Part shown: piece after piece, positions 1-6,981 of the stretch
Position numbering within the stretch: position 1 is the first letter of the stretch
Layout of the letters: each line of letters starts with the position of its first letter
From: an uncultured Collinsella sp.
GTDB taxonomy: Bacteria; Actinomycetota; Coriobacteriia; Coriobacteriales; Coriobacteriaceae
DNA: 12,269 nt
Assembly (NCBI GenBank): GCA_900546105.1
Contig: URBP01000065.1
Span: 1 to 12,269, forward strand
Direction: 5' to 3'
Program-made: the position numbers and the translations under genes
Notes under the pieces: model-generated
The model's database searches: none
Seen by the model: the letters and a program-made list of their open reading frames with translations, nothing else
Told to the model about the DNA's origin: nothing

Positions 1-180
1 CAACGTAACGCGCAGCGCCTTACAGATTGCCACGCACAAATTGAGCGTGGGGTTGTAGCCGCCCGCCTCGATAAGGCCGATGGTTTGGCGCGTAACGCCC
101 ACGGCTTGGGCTAAGTCAGCTTGCGAAAGGCCAGCCGCCGCGCGTGCCGCCTTCATGCGTAGGTTCTTTTTGCCCGGCAT
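1..180 (-). CDS. XRE-family helix-turn-helix regulator (partial, C-terminus off the left edge)
   Basis: The 60 visible residues begin MPGKKNLRMKAARAAAGLSQ and form a classic Cro/C1-type HTH. The core is LSQADLAQAVGVTRQTIGLIEAG, where the SQ, the VT-R-T recognition helix and the IE-G-NP turn are all recognisable (about residues 18-43). Such small cytosolic proteins are DNA-binding repressors and often control themselves or an adjacent membrane protein. The ATG at 178-180 is preceded by AAAGGA at good spacing and by a strong promoter (229-257). The gene continues past base 1, so full length and any partner gene are unknown. The family call is confident; the target is not known. Confidence 0.88.
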   Translation of the reverse strand, partial: MPGKKNLRMKAARAAAGLSQADLAQAVGVTRQTIGLIEAGGYNPTLNLCVAICKALRVTL

Positions 181-201
181 GGAGTTCCTTTCGTAGTAAT
201 G

Positions 202-268
202 GACAGATATCCGTTGCAACATGACAGAAATATATTGCATCCTTCACAAGATGTCAACTATATCTGTC
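202..268. promoter_or_regulatory. Candidate XRE operator: GACAGATAT / ATATCTGTC inverted repeat with a third half-site
   Basis: GACAGATAT at 202-210 is repeated exactly in inverse orientation as ATATCTGTC at 260-268. A related half-site, GACAGAAATAT, lies at 223-233. The sites bracket and overlap the -35/-10 of the XRE promoter, the place expected for an autoregulatory repressor. The repeats are seen; the assignment to this XRE protein is inferred from position. Confidence 0.5.
229..257 (-). promoter_or_regulatory. Sigma-70-type promoter of the XRE gene
   Basis: Read on the minus strand: a perfect -35 TTGACA (252-257), a 17-bp spacer and -10 TATATT (229-234). The start codon lies about 49 bases downstream of the -10. 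This is one of the best promoter matches in the window. Confidence 0.75.
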
Positions 269-330
269 ATTATGGAAACCATGTCCGCCATCGCCATGTG
301 GACATAACAATTTCGATTCGCTATTCAATC

Positions 331-367
331 TTACTCGGACAAAACCGAGTCGGAAGGACCCGAGTAA
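331..367. repeat. Inverted repeat TTACTCGG...CCGAGTAA downstream of the acetyltransferase
   Basis: An 8-bp inverted repeat (331-338 with 360-367) encloses a second, competing partner CCGAGT at 345-350, which could pair with ACTCGG at 333-338 around a 6-base loop. It lies about 85 bases past the acetyltransferase stop and could end that transcript, but no T-run follows on the minus strand. The terminator role is therefore weak. Confidence 0.3.
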
Positions 368-450
368 GTGGAACTTATCAGCATGGCCAACGCGCACGCC
401 AATAACCGGATTTGCCGGAACCATGCGTGCCCCATCGTTTAATAGCTCCG

Positions 451-1011
451 TTATTGTTCGATGATCTTCTTGACGACCGCGGGAACGCCTGCCGCCACCA
501 CGTTGTCCGGAAGGTCTTCCGTCACGACGCTGCCCGCGGCAATTACGCAACCGCTGCCGATGGTAACTCCCTGCAGCACTGACACGTTCGCGCCAAACCA
601 GCAGTTATCGCCGACAACGATGGGCAGAGCCTTCTCGAGACCCAAGTTGCGGTCCTTTGCCTTTAGGGGGTGCGAAGCGGTGTAGAAGCCGCAAAACGGC
701 CCGATAAACACGTTGCCACCAAAGGTGATAGAGCCGCCGTCCATAAAGTAGCAGCCATGGTTTACAAAACAGCCCTCACCAAAGGTCGTCTTGCTCCCGT
801 AGTCAAAGTAGGCAGGCGAAAGGACCGTCAGCCCCCCGGGAAGATCGGTATCGAGCAAGGACTTCAAAGCATCGAGCTGTGCGTCGCTTCTAGGTTTTGC
901 CATATTAAAGTCATAGCAGAGCGCCTCCGCCTTCGCGCGTTGCGCCAGGAGCTCCTCGTCAAAGTTGGCATCATGCCACTCACCGCGCTCCATCTTCTCT
1001 TTCTCGGTCAT
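451..1011 (-). CDS. maa: Maltose/galactoside O-acetyltransferase family protein (left-handed beta-helix)
   Basis: This 186-residue protein has the usual length and architecture of the LacA/Maa sugar O-acetyltransferases, which move acetyl from acetyl-CoA to a sugar hydroxyl in the cytosol. An N-terminal helical Mac domain (EKEKMERGEWHDANFDEEL, about 3-21, through RAKAEALCYDFN) precedes hexapeptide repeats forming the beta-helix (about 62-165, for example IVVGDNCWFGANVSVLQGV and IGSGCVIAAGSVV). The family's catalytic His is H114 in FYTASHPL. The C-terminal VVAAGVPAVVKKI is the standard family ending. The ATG at 1009-1011 has a GAGGGGG ribosome binding site. The gene stands alone, divergent from the topoisomerase operon. 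The family is secure; the real sugar substrate, and whether it deserves the name maa or lacA, cannot be told. Confidence 0.92.
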   Translation of the reverse strand: MTEKEKMERGEWHDANFDEELLAQRAKAEALCYDFNMAKPRSDAQLDALKSLLDTDLPGGLTVLSPAYFDYGSKTTFGEGCFVNHGCYFMDGGSITFGGNVFIGPFCGFYTASHPLKAKDRNLGLEKALPIVVGDNCWFGANVSVLQGVTIGSGCVIAAGSVVTEDLPDNVVAAGVPAVVKKIIEQ

Positions 1012-1048
1012 TGCGCCCCCTCAAACAACATGCAGTCTTGATGCGGCA

Positions 1049-1077
1049 ATTCTACCAGCCGATAAGCCACGGTTTTA
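1049..1077 (-). promoter_or_regulatory. Candidate promoter of the acetyltransferase gene
   Basis: On the minus strand an extended -10 TGGTAGAAT (core TAGAAT at 1049-1054) has TAAAAC 17 bases upstream, or TTAAAA with an 18-base spacer. The -10 is good and the -35 mediocre. It lies 37 bases upstream of the start codon. Confidence 0.5.
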
Positions 1078-1131
1078 ACACGAGCACCACACCGCGCAGG
1101 GAATGACCGCAGAAGCCAAAGGTGCCCGACT

Positions 1132-1147
1132 CCGAACGATTGTTCGA
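1132..1147. promoter_or_regulatory. LexA-type SOS box CCGAACGATTGTTCGA
   Basis: CGAAC-GATT-GTTCG is a perfect 5+5 palindrome. It matches the actinobacterial/Firmicute LexA consensus TCGAAC-N4-GTTCGA at all but the first base. It sits about 100 bases upstream of the topoisomerase subunit B start and about 55 bases upstream of the candidate acetyltransferase -35, so either divergent gene could be the target; the topoisomerase operon is the more sensible one. The match is seen; LexA binding is inferred. Confidence 0.55.
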
Positions 1148-1162
1148 TGGATTTCGTGTTGG

Positions 1163-1191
1163 GTGGAATCGTCTGTGGGCTGGGCTATGCT
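1163..1191 (+). promoter_or_regulatory. Possible promoter of the topoisomerase operon (weak)
   Basis: TATGCT at 1186-1191 is the best -10-like hexamer in front of the operon. A poor -35 (GTGGAA, 1163-1168) lies 17 bases upstream. The position, about 55 bases before the ATG, is reasonable and places the LexA box just upstream of the -35. No other convincing promoter was seen in this gap. Confidence 0.25.
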
Positions 1192-1245
1192 ACCTTGACT
1201 ATCTATATGACTTAAACGCAGCAAAGGAGTATCGAGAGAGCGAGC

Positions 1246-3243
1246 ATGGCAAAAAACACCGCAAACTATGGTAACGACAGTATTCGTCAGCTCAAGGACG
1301 AGGAGCGCGTACGCCTGCGCCCCGCCGTCATCTTTGGCTCGGACGGACTCGACGGTTGCGCGCATGCCGCCTTCGAGATCCTGTCCAACGCCGTTGACGA
1401 GGCGCGCCAGGGCTACGGCAAGCTCATCACCCTTACCGCCTTTCGCGATGGCTCCATCCAGGTAGAGGACAACGGCCGCGGCTGCCCGCTCGACTGGAAC
1501 CCCTCCGAGAAGCGCTTTAACTGGGAGCTCGTCTTTTGCGAGCTCTACGCCGGCGGCAAGTATAACAACAACCAGGGCGGCGACTACGACTTCTCGCTCG
1601 GCACCAACGGCCTGGGCTCCTGCGCGACCCAGTACGCCTCCGAGTACATGGACGTCACCGTCTGGCGTGACGGTAACAAGTACTCCTTACACTTTAAGAA
1701 GGGCAAGGTCGTCGGCGCCAAAAAGAAGGCGCTCGAGATTGAGCCCAGCGACGAGGACCGCACCGGCACCACCATCAAGTGGCGCCCCGATCTTGAGGTC
1801 TTCACCTCCATCAGCATCCCCCACGATTGGTATCGCGAGACCATGCGCCGCCAGGCCGTGGTCAACGCCAACGTTACCTTCCGCCTGCGCATCGAGGGCG
1901 ACGATGGCGAGTTTTCCGAAGAGGACTTTTGCTACCCCAAGGGCATCGAGGACTATGTGCTCGAGAAGGTCGGTGCCGACTACCTCACCGAGCCCTTCTT
2001 TATCGAGGCCGACCGCCGCGGTCGCGACCGCGAGGACCTGCCCGACTACAACGTCAAGATTACCGCGTGCATGTGCTTCTCGCGCACCTTCATGATGCAG
2101 GAGTACTACCACAACTCGTCATGGCTCGAGAACGGCGGTTCGCCCGAAAAGGCCGCCCGTAGTGCTCTGACCAGCGCCATCGATGCCTACATCAAGCAAC
2201 AGGGCAAGTACAACAAAAACGAGAGCGGCATTAAGTGGCAGGACGTCCAGGACTGTCTGGTGCTGGTGACCAACTGCTTCTCCACCCAGACGTCCTACGA
2301 AAACCAGACTAAGAAGGCCATCAATAACCGCTTTATCCAGCAGGCGATGACGGCATTCTTTAAGGAGCGCCTCTCGACCTATCTGATCGAGAACAAAGAC
2401 GCCGCCAACAAGATCATGGAGCAGGTGCTCATCAACAAGCGCTCGCGCGAGAACGCCGAGAAGACGCGCCAGAGCATCAAGACCAATCTGCAGCAGAAGA
2501 CCGACATGGCCAACCGCGTGCAGAAGTTCATCGACTGCCGCTCCAAAGACAAGGACCGTCGCGAGATCTACATCGTAGAGGGCGACTCGGCAGCAGGCGC
2601 CATCCGCACCTCGCGCGATGCCGAGTTCCAGGGCGTTATGCCCGTTCGCGGTAAGATCCTCAACTGCCTGAAGGAGGACTACCCGCGCATCTTTAAGTCC
2701 GACATCATCATGGACCTCATGCGCGTGCTGGGCTGCGGCGTAGAGATCAAGGACAAGCGCATCAAGAACCTCGGTGCCTTTGACCTGGATAATCTCAACT
2801 GGAACAAGGTCATCATCTGTACGGACGCCGACGTCGACGGTTATCACATCCGCACGCTCGTACTCACCATGCTCTACCGCCTGGTGCCCACACTTATCGA
2901 CGAGGGCTACGTGTATATCGCCGAGTCGCCGCTCTACGAGATCAACTGCAAAGAGAAGACCTACTTTGCCTACACCGAGCTCGAGAAGAACGGCATCCTC
3001 AAGGAGATTGGCGACCAGAAGTGCTCGATCAACCGCTCCAAGGGTCTTGGTGAGAACGATCCGGACATGATGTGGCTCACCACCATGAACCCCGAGACGC
3101 GCCGCCTGATCAAGGTAGAACCCGAGGACGTCACCAAGATGGAGACCATGTTCAACCTGTTGCTGGGCAACGACGAGGCGGGCCGCAAGCGTCACATCTC
3201 CGAGCACGGCAAGGAATACCTGGACCAGCTGGACCTGCAGTAG
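1246..3243 (+). CDS. parE: Type IIA DNA topoisomerase subunit B (ParE/GyrB-like ATPase subunit)
   Basis: This 665-residue protein is the ATP-driven gate subunit of a type II topoisomerase; with the next gene it would pass duplex DNA through a double-strand break to relax or decatenate the chromosome. Domains in order are: a GHKL ATPase (E44 and N48 in FEILSNAVDEA, DNGRG at 75-79, the GTNGLGS lid from residue 119), a transducer region (about 220-400), and a Toprim domain with EGDSAAG (445-451) and DADVDG (527-532) as metal ligands. The C-terminal KGLGENDP...TTMNPETRR block is typical. Length fits ParE (about 630) better than long GyrB forms. AAAGGAG at 1223-1229 is 16 bases from the ATG, unusually far; a closer GAGAGAG run may also help. 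Gyrase subunit genes usually sit near dnaA, so this is probably a second topoisomerase pair, close to topoisomerase IV but not necessarily orthologous to it. Confidence 0.9.
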   Translation: MAKNTANYGNDSIRQLKDEERVRLRPAVIFGSDGLDGCAHAAFEILSNAVDEARQGYGKLITLTAFRDGSIQVEDNGRGCPLDWNPSEKRFNWELVFCELYAGGKYNNNQGGDYDFSLGTNGLGSCATQYASEYMDVTVWRDGNKYSLHFKKGKVVGAKKKALEIEPSDEDRTGTTIKWRPDLEVFTSISIPHDWYRETMRRQAVVNANVTFRLRIEGDDGEFSEEDFCYPKGIEDYVLEKVGADYLTEPFFIEADRRGRDREDLPDYNVKITACMCFSRTFMMQEYYHNSSWLENGGSPEKAARSALTSAIDAYIKQQGKYNKNESGIKWQDVQDCLVLVTNCFSTQTSYENQTKKAINNRFIQQAMTAFFKERLSTYLIENKDAANKIMEQVLINKRSRENAEKTRQSIKTNLQQKTDMANRVQKFIDCRSKDKDRREIYIVEGDSAAGAIRTSRDAEFQGVMPVRGKILNCLKEDYPRIFKSDIIMDLMRVLGCGVEIKDKRIKNLGAFDLDNLNWNKVIICTDADVDGYHIRTLVLTMLYRLVPTLIDEGYVYIAESPLYEINCKEKTYFAYTELEKNGILKEIGDQKCSINRSKGLGENDPDMMWLTTMNPETRRLIKVEPEDVTKMETMFNLLLGNDEAGRKRHISEHGKEYLDQLDLQ

Positions 3244-3288
3244 CAGCAAATCGATAACGACGGCCCATAAGAAGTTCAAGAGGAAATC

Positions 3289-5529
3289 GTGGCAAAGAAG
3301 AAGACGAAGAACCAGCCCAAGAAAAAGCAGGTCAACGCCGAGAACGTCATCGGCCTGCACTCCGAGGTCACCGATCAGCCGATCACGCAGACGCTCGAGG
3401 TCAACTATATGCCCTACGCTATGAGCGTCAACGTCTCGCGTGCATTCCCCGAGATCGACGGCTTTAAGCCCTCGCACCGCAAGCTGCTCTACACTATGTA
3501 CAAGATGGGACTGCTCAAGGGCGAGCGCCAAAAGAGCGCCAACATCGTGGGTCAGACCATGAAGCTCAACCCGCACGGCGATGCCGCGATCTACGAAACG
3601 ATGGTGCGCCTGGCGACGGGCAACGAAGCGCTGCTTGCCCCCTTCGTGGAGTCGAAGGGCAACTTTGGCAAGTACTATTCGGGCGACCTGAGCTACGCCG
3701 CCTCGCGTTACACCGAGGCCAAGCTCTCCCCCATCAGCGCCGAGATCTTCAAGGACATCGACAAGGACCCGGTCGACTTCGTCGACAGCTACGACGGCGC
3801 CATGAAGGAGCCGCGCCTGCTGCCCACCACGTTCCCCAACATCCTTGTCTCGGCCAATAAGGGCATCGGCGTCGCCATGGCGTCCGACATCTGCGGTTTC
3901 AACCTCAACGAGGTCTGCACCGCCACGATGCACTACCTGCAGGATCCCGACTGCGACCTGCTCGAGTACATGCCCATGCCCGACTTCTCGACCGGCGGCG
4001 AGATTATCTACCGCCGCGAGGAGATGGAGAAGATCGTCGAGACCGGCCTTGGCAGCTTCCAGATTCGCTCCCGCTGGCGCTGGATTCCCGAAGAGCGCAT
4101 CATCGAGGTCTACGAGATCCCCTACACCACCAAGACCGATGTCATCATCGAGCGCATCGTCAAGCTCTCCAAAGAAGGCAAGGTCAAAGAGATCGCAGAC
4201 ATTCGCGACGAGACCGACCTTTCGGGTCTGCGCATCGCCATCGACCTTAAGCGCGGTGTCGACCCCGATAAGCTCATGGCCAAACTCTATCGCTCAACCA
4301 CGCTGCAGGATTCGTTCTCGTGCAACTTCAACGTGCTGGTCGATGGTTACCCTCGCGTTATGGGCGTGCGCCAGATCTTGCACGAGTGGGTCAAGTGGCG
4401 TATTGAGTCCACGCGTCGCCGCATTAACTTTGACCTGGGCAAAAAGTCCGAGCGCCTGCACCTGCTGCACGGCCTTGAGGCAATTCTGCTCGACATCGAC
4501 AAGGCTATCGCCATCATCCGCGGCACTAAGCTCGAGGCAGAGGTTGTACCCAACCTTATGAAGGGTTTCGACATCGACGAGACCCAGGCCGAGTTTGTCG
4601 CCGAGCTCAAGCTCCGCAACATCAACGAGGAATACATCCTCAACCGCACCAAGGACATTGCCAAGCTCGAGGGCGAGATCGCCGAGCTCGAGGAGATCCT
4701 TTCGAGCGAGGACAACATCAAGAAGGTCATCAGCGACGAGCTGGCCGCGGTCAACAAAAAGTACGTGATGCCGCGCCGCACGGGCAGGATCGAGCCCCAT
4801 GAGGTTATCGAGGTAAGCTTGGAGCCCGAGGTCGAGGAGTACCCGGTCACCATCATGCTCTCGCGCGATGGCTACCTTAAGAAGATGACGGACCGCGTGC
4901 TCAAGAAGGCGACCACGCTCAAGTACAAGGACGGCGACAAGCCCTTTATCGAGTTCCCGTCCTCCAACACGCACGAGCTGCTGGTCTTTACCAATAAGAG
5001 CCAGGTGTACAAGTGCAAGGTCGCGGCGTTTGAGGATACCAAGTCGGCCCAGCTGGGCTCGTACCTTCCGACCGATCTCGAGATGGAACCCGACGAGAGC
5101 GTCATCTGGGTCATCGACCCCGAGGACTACAAGGCCGACGTGCTGTTCGTCTTTGAGAACGGCCGCGTGGTGCGTGTCGCGCTTTCTGGATACGTTACCA
5201 AGACCAACCGCAAGCGCCTTAAGAACGCCATCTACGGCGGCAGCAAGCTGCTGTATGCGCAGGTGCTCAAGGAGGACCGCGACCTCGCGCTGGTCTCGAG
5301 CGACTACCGCCTGATGAACTTCAACACGTCGCTGCTCAAGACCAAGACGACCACCAACACGCAGGGCGTCCAGGCCTTCACGGCCAAGAAGGGCCGCTCG
5401 GTCACCACCGTCGGCACGACCGAGGAGATTCTTGGCGCCGGCGTCTCGGCTGAGAAGTTCACCGCGCAGAGCCTGCCTTCTGCCGGTGCCCTCATGAAGG
5501 AAAACGACATGCCGAGTTTGTTTGACTAG
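3289..5529 (+). CDS. parC: Type IIA DNA topoisomerase subunit A (ParC/GyrA-like breakage-reunion subunit)
   Basis: This 746-residue subunit cleaves and rejoins DNA through a tyrosyl-phosphodiester bond. The catalytic tyrosine is Y141 in AASRYTEAKLS. The winged-helix breakage region covers about 36-180. The tower and coiled-coil gate follow (about 370-500, including the heptad-like KLEGEIAELEEIL), then a diverged beta-pinwheel C-terminal domain (about 520-720). No GyrA box (QRRGGKG-like) is visible, which argues against supercoiling gyrase and for a topoisomerase IV-like role. The first 15 residues are lysine-rich (KKKTKNQPKKK). At the quinolone-determining positions (GDSAVYDT in E. coli GyrA) this protein reads GDAAIYET, with Ala99 and Glu103. 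The GTG start at 3289 has AGAGGA 6 bases upstream. The gene follows subunit B after 45 bases, so the two form an operon and presumably a heterotetramer. Confidence 0.9.
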   Translation: MAKKKTKNQPKKKQVNAENVIGLHSEVTDQPITQTLEVNYMPYAMSVNVSRAFPEIDGFKPSHRKLLYTMYKMGLLKGERQKSANIVGQTMKLNPHGDAAIYETMVRLATGNEALLAPFVESKGNFGKYYSGDLSYAASRYTEAKLSPISAEIFKDIDKDPVDFVDSYDGAMKEPRLLPTTFPNILVSANKGIGVAMASDICGFNLNEVCTATMHYLQDPDCDLLEYMPMPDFSTGGEIIYRREEMEKIVETGLGSFQIRSRWRWIPEERIIEVYEIPYTTKTDVIIERIVKLSKEGKVKEIADIRDETDLSGLRIAIDLKRGVDPDKLMAKLYRSTTLQDSFSCNFNVLVDGYPRVMGVRQILHEWVKWRIESTRRRINFDLGKKSERLHLLHGLEAILLDIDKAIAIIRGTKLEAEVVPNLMKGFDIDETQAEFVAELKLRNINEEYILNRTKDIAKLEGEIAELEEILSSEDNIKKVISDELAAVNKKYVMPRRTGRIEPHEVIEVSLEPEVEEYPVTIMLSRDGYLKKMTDRVLKKATTLKYKDGDKPFIEFPSSNTHELLVFTNKSQVYKCKVAAFEDTKSAQLGSYLPTDLEMEPDESVIWVIDPEDYKADVLFVFENGRVVRVALSGYVTKTNRKRLKNAIYGGSKLLYAQVLKEDRDLALVSSDYRLMNFNTSLLKTKTTTNTQGVQAFTAKKGRSVTTVGTTEEILGAGVSAEKFTAQSLPSAGALMKENDMPSLFD

Positions 5530-5566
5530 GTACCACGGCAACGAGATCGTTAGATACTTCGCAAAG

Positions 5567-5615
5567 CGACGAGGCCCGGAACGCAACGGCATTGCGCCCG
5601 GGACTCGTCGTTTTT
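5567..5615 (+). terminator. Rho-independent terminator of the topoisomerase operon
   Basis: A GC-rich hairpin pairs CGACGAGGCCCGG (5567-5579) with CCCGGGACTCGTCG (5597-5610). A further inner CGCAA/TTGCG pairing brings the loop down to 5 bases, and the stem is followed directly by TTTTT. It lies 38 bases after the subunit A stop. Confidence 0.88.
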
Positions 5616-5626
5616 CTTCTCAACTA

Positions 5627-5675
5627 TTTTTTAACGCAGATAAATTGATTTCTGCTTATTTTTCTGCGTAAAAAA
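5627..5675. repeat. Inverted repeat ACGCAGA/TCTGCGT flanked by T- and A-runs
   Basis: A T6 run plus ACGCAGA (5634-5640) mirrors TCTGCGT (5663-5669) plus an A6 run. It is AT-rich and lies between the operon terminator and the iteron-like repeats. It could be a second terminator hairpin or an operator. No strong sigma-70 promoter is evident here; TTGATT (5645-5650) with an 18-base spacer to TAAAAA (5669-5674) is only a weak candidate. Confidence 0.35.
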
Positions 5676-5711
5676 TGTCAGCGTCACTACTTCGATGCCC
5701 TTTGGTCAGTC

Positions 5712-5768
5712 GTTAGCAAAACTTGCAAAAGTTAGCAAAACTTGCAAAAATTAGCAAAACCTGCAAAG
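5712..5768. repeat. Three tandem 19-bp repeats (iteron-like), unit GTTAGCAAAACTTGCAAAA
   Basis: Unit 1 (5712-5730) and unit 2 (5731-5749) are identical; unit 3 (5750-5768) differs at three positions, one of which merges into the ribosome binding site. Each unit contains two GCAAAA-type cores 9-10 bases apart, giving six A-tracts in phase with the helix turn, a pattern typical of bent DNA. The array ends at the Shine-Dalgarno of the AAA+ gene, so it lies in that gene's leader or promoter. An operator for the gene's own winged helix is a natural guess. Confidence 0.85.
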
Positions 5769-5776
5769 GAGCTACC

Positions 5777-6871
5777 ATGGAGTACAGCAAGAACCCCTTT
5801 ACCCCAACATTTGGAAGCGTCCCTCCCTTTCTAGCGGGTCGCGAGCATATCCTGCGCGACATCAACCGTGGCTTTATCAACGGCCCAGGAGATCCCAACC
5901 TGTCGACCATCTTTACTGGCGCAAGGGGAACGGGCAAGACGGCACTTCTCTCGCTCCTTTCAGAAACGGCGCTTGAACACGACTGGATTGCAGCAAATGT
6001 CTCCGCCATGCCAGGCATGCTCGAAGATATTATCGAGCGAACCAAAGAAGCCGCAGATAGCTACCTCTCACAGCCTCACGCGCGCATAAACGGCGTTCAA
6101 ATTGGTCCAGTGGGCATCGATTGGACATATGCTCAAGAGGCCCAGGGCAACTGGCGCACACGCATGAATGGCATCTTTAAGCAACTCGAAAAACATGACA
6201 TCGGACTTCTCATCACCATCGATGAAGTCACCGTCGATCTCGAAGAAATGCTTCAATTTGCCTCTGTTTACCAGCACTTTGTACGCGAAGGTAAAAAAGT
6301 TGCCCTACTCATGGCAGGACTGCCCTACAAAGTATCGGCGTTGCTGCGTAACGATTCCGTCTCGTTCCTCAGGCGTTCCCAATATCATCAGTTGGGACGA
6401 ATCACTGACGTTGAAATTGCAAACGCATTCCGCAAAACCGTTGAGGCCGGAGGCCGCTCAATCACGCCAGAAGCGCTCGAGGACGCCGTGAAGGCCGTCG
6501 ACGGATTTCCCTATATGATGCAGCTCGTCGGATATCGCACATGGGATGTTTCGGAAAACTCGCCCCAAATCAGTGCACCTGATGTACAGCAGGGTTCTCT
6601 GCTTGCCCGCATGGAACTGCGCGATCGAATTCTCGAAACGACCTATCAGGAGCTTTCCGATAAAGACATTGAGTTTTTGCTCGCGATGCTGCCCGATTCT
6701 GGCCCCAGCAGGGTCTCGGAGATAGCCAAACGCATGGGCGTCGCCAGCAACTACGCAAGCCAATACAAACGCCGCCTCCTCGAGAACGGCGTTATCGGGG
6801 AACGTGGACGTGGCCTCGTCGGCTTCGACATCCCCGCATTCAGGGAGTTCCTGAGCGAGAAGGCCTCCTAG
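5777..6871 (+). CDS. AAA+ ATPase with C-terminal winged-helix domain (Orc1/Cdc6-like fold, function unknown)
   Basis: A 364-residue cytosolic ATP-binding protein. It opens with NPFTPTFGSVPPFLAGRE, the entry seen in AAA_16/ORC-type ATPases. Walker A is GARGTGKT (48-55), Walker B is LLITIDE (144-150, D149/E150), a sensor-1-like strand is LLMAGLPYKV (177-186), and arginines 199-200 in SFLRRSQYHQL may act in sensing. Residues about 208-260 form the helical lid. Residues about 292-345 look like a winged helix (RVSEIAKRMGVASNYASQYKRRLLENGVI), followed by a basic GERGRG wing. I chose the ATG at 5777 because AAAGGAG lies five bases upstream; the frame is open further up only through the tandem repeats. 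Base composition looks less GC-rich than the topoisomerase genes, which may mean acquisition. No specific function is recognised; regulator or mobile-element remnant are both possible. Confidence 0.85.
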   Translation: MEYSKNPFTPTFGSVPPFLAGREHILRDINRGFINGPGDPNLSTIFTGARGTGKTALLSLLSETALEHDWIAANVSAMPGMLEDIIERTKEAADSYLSQPHARINGVQIGPVGIDWTYAQEAQGNWRTRMNGIFKQLEKHDIGLLITIDEVTVDLEEMLQFASVYQHFVREGKKVALLMAGLPYKVSALLRNDSVSFLRRSQYHQLGRITDVEIANAFRKTVEAGGRSITPEALEDAVKAVDGFPYMMQLVGYRTWDVSENSPQISAPDVQQGSLLARMELRDRILETTYQELSDKDIEFLLAMLPDSGPSRVSEIAKRMGVASNYASQYKRRLLENGVIGERGRGLVGFDIPAFREFLSEKAS

Positions 6872-6889
6872 CACGCCGAGATTGTCCGC

Positions 6890-6981
6890 AAGGGCAACAG
6901 CGCATGGCAATCAGCATTCCTCTTGGTAAGGGCTGCAAGCATTTCCACCAACACCGATTGCCATGCGTTCTTCTTGCCCTT
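6890..6981. terminator. Long inverted repeat between convergent genes, possible bidirectional terminator
   Basis: CGCATGGCAATC (6901-6912) pairs perfectly with GATTGCCATGCG (6956-6967). Outside it, AAGGGCAA (6890-6897) pairs with TTGCCCTT (6974-6981), across a 3-base bulge on one side and 6 bases on the other. The loop is 43 bases and holds a near-direct repeat (AGCATTCC / AGCATTTCC). The structure fills the convergent gap and touches the stop of the minus-strand gene. A TTCTTCTT stretch follows the inner stem on the plus strand. The repeat is certain; the terminator role is inferred. Confidence 0.5.

Noticed and set aside
281..305. ATGTCC...GGACAT inverted repeat
   Set aside because: Only 6 bp with a 13-base spacer and no promoter overlap; likely to occur by chance.
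2119..5592. Long minus-strand open frames (2119-3933 and 4294-5592) opposite the topoisomerase genes
   Set aside because: They lie wholly antisense to clear, motif-rich genes; their Leu/Val/Asp/Gly-rich translations show no domain and have no good ribosome binding site. Such mirror frames are expected in GC-rich coding DNA.
5712..5768. CRISPR-like array
   Set aside because: Units are head-to-tail without spacers and only 19 bp long; no cas gene is present.
5723..5776. Earlier TTG start for the AAA+ gene
   Set aside because: It would translate the tandem repeats, whose 19-bp unit is not a multiple of 3, and it lacks a ribosome binding site; the ATG at 5777 has AAAGGAG at good spacing.
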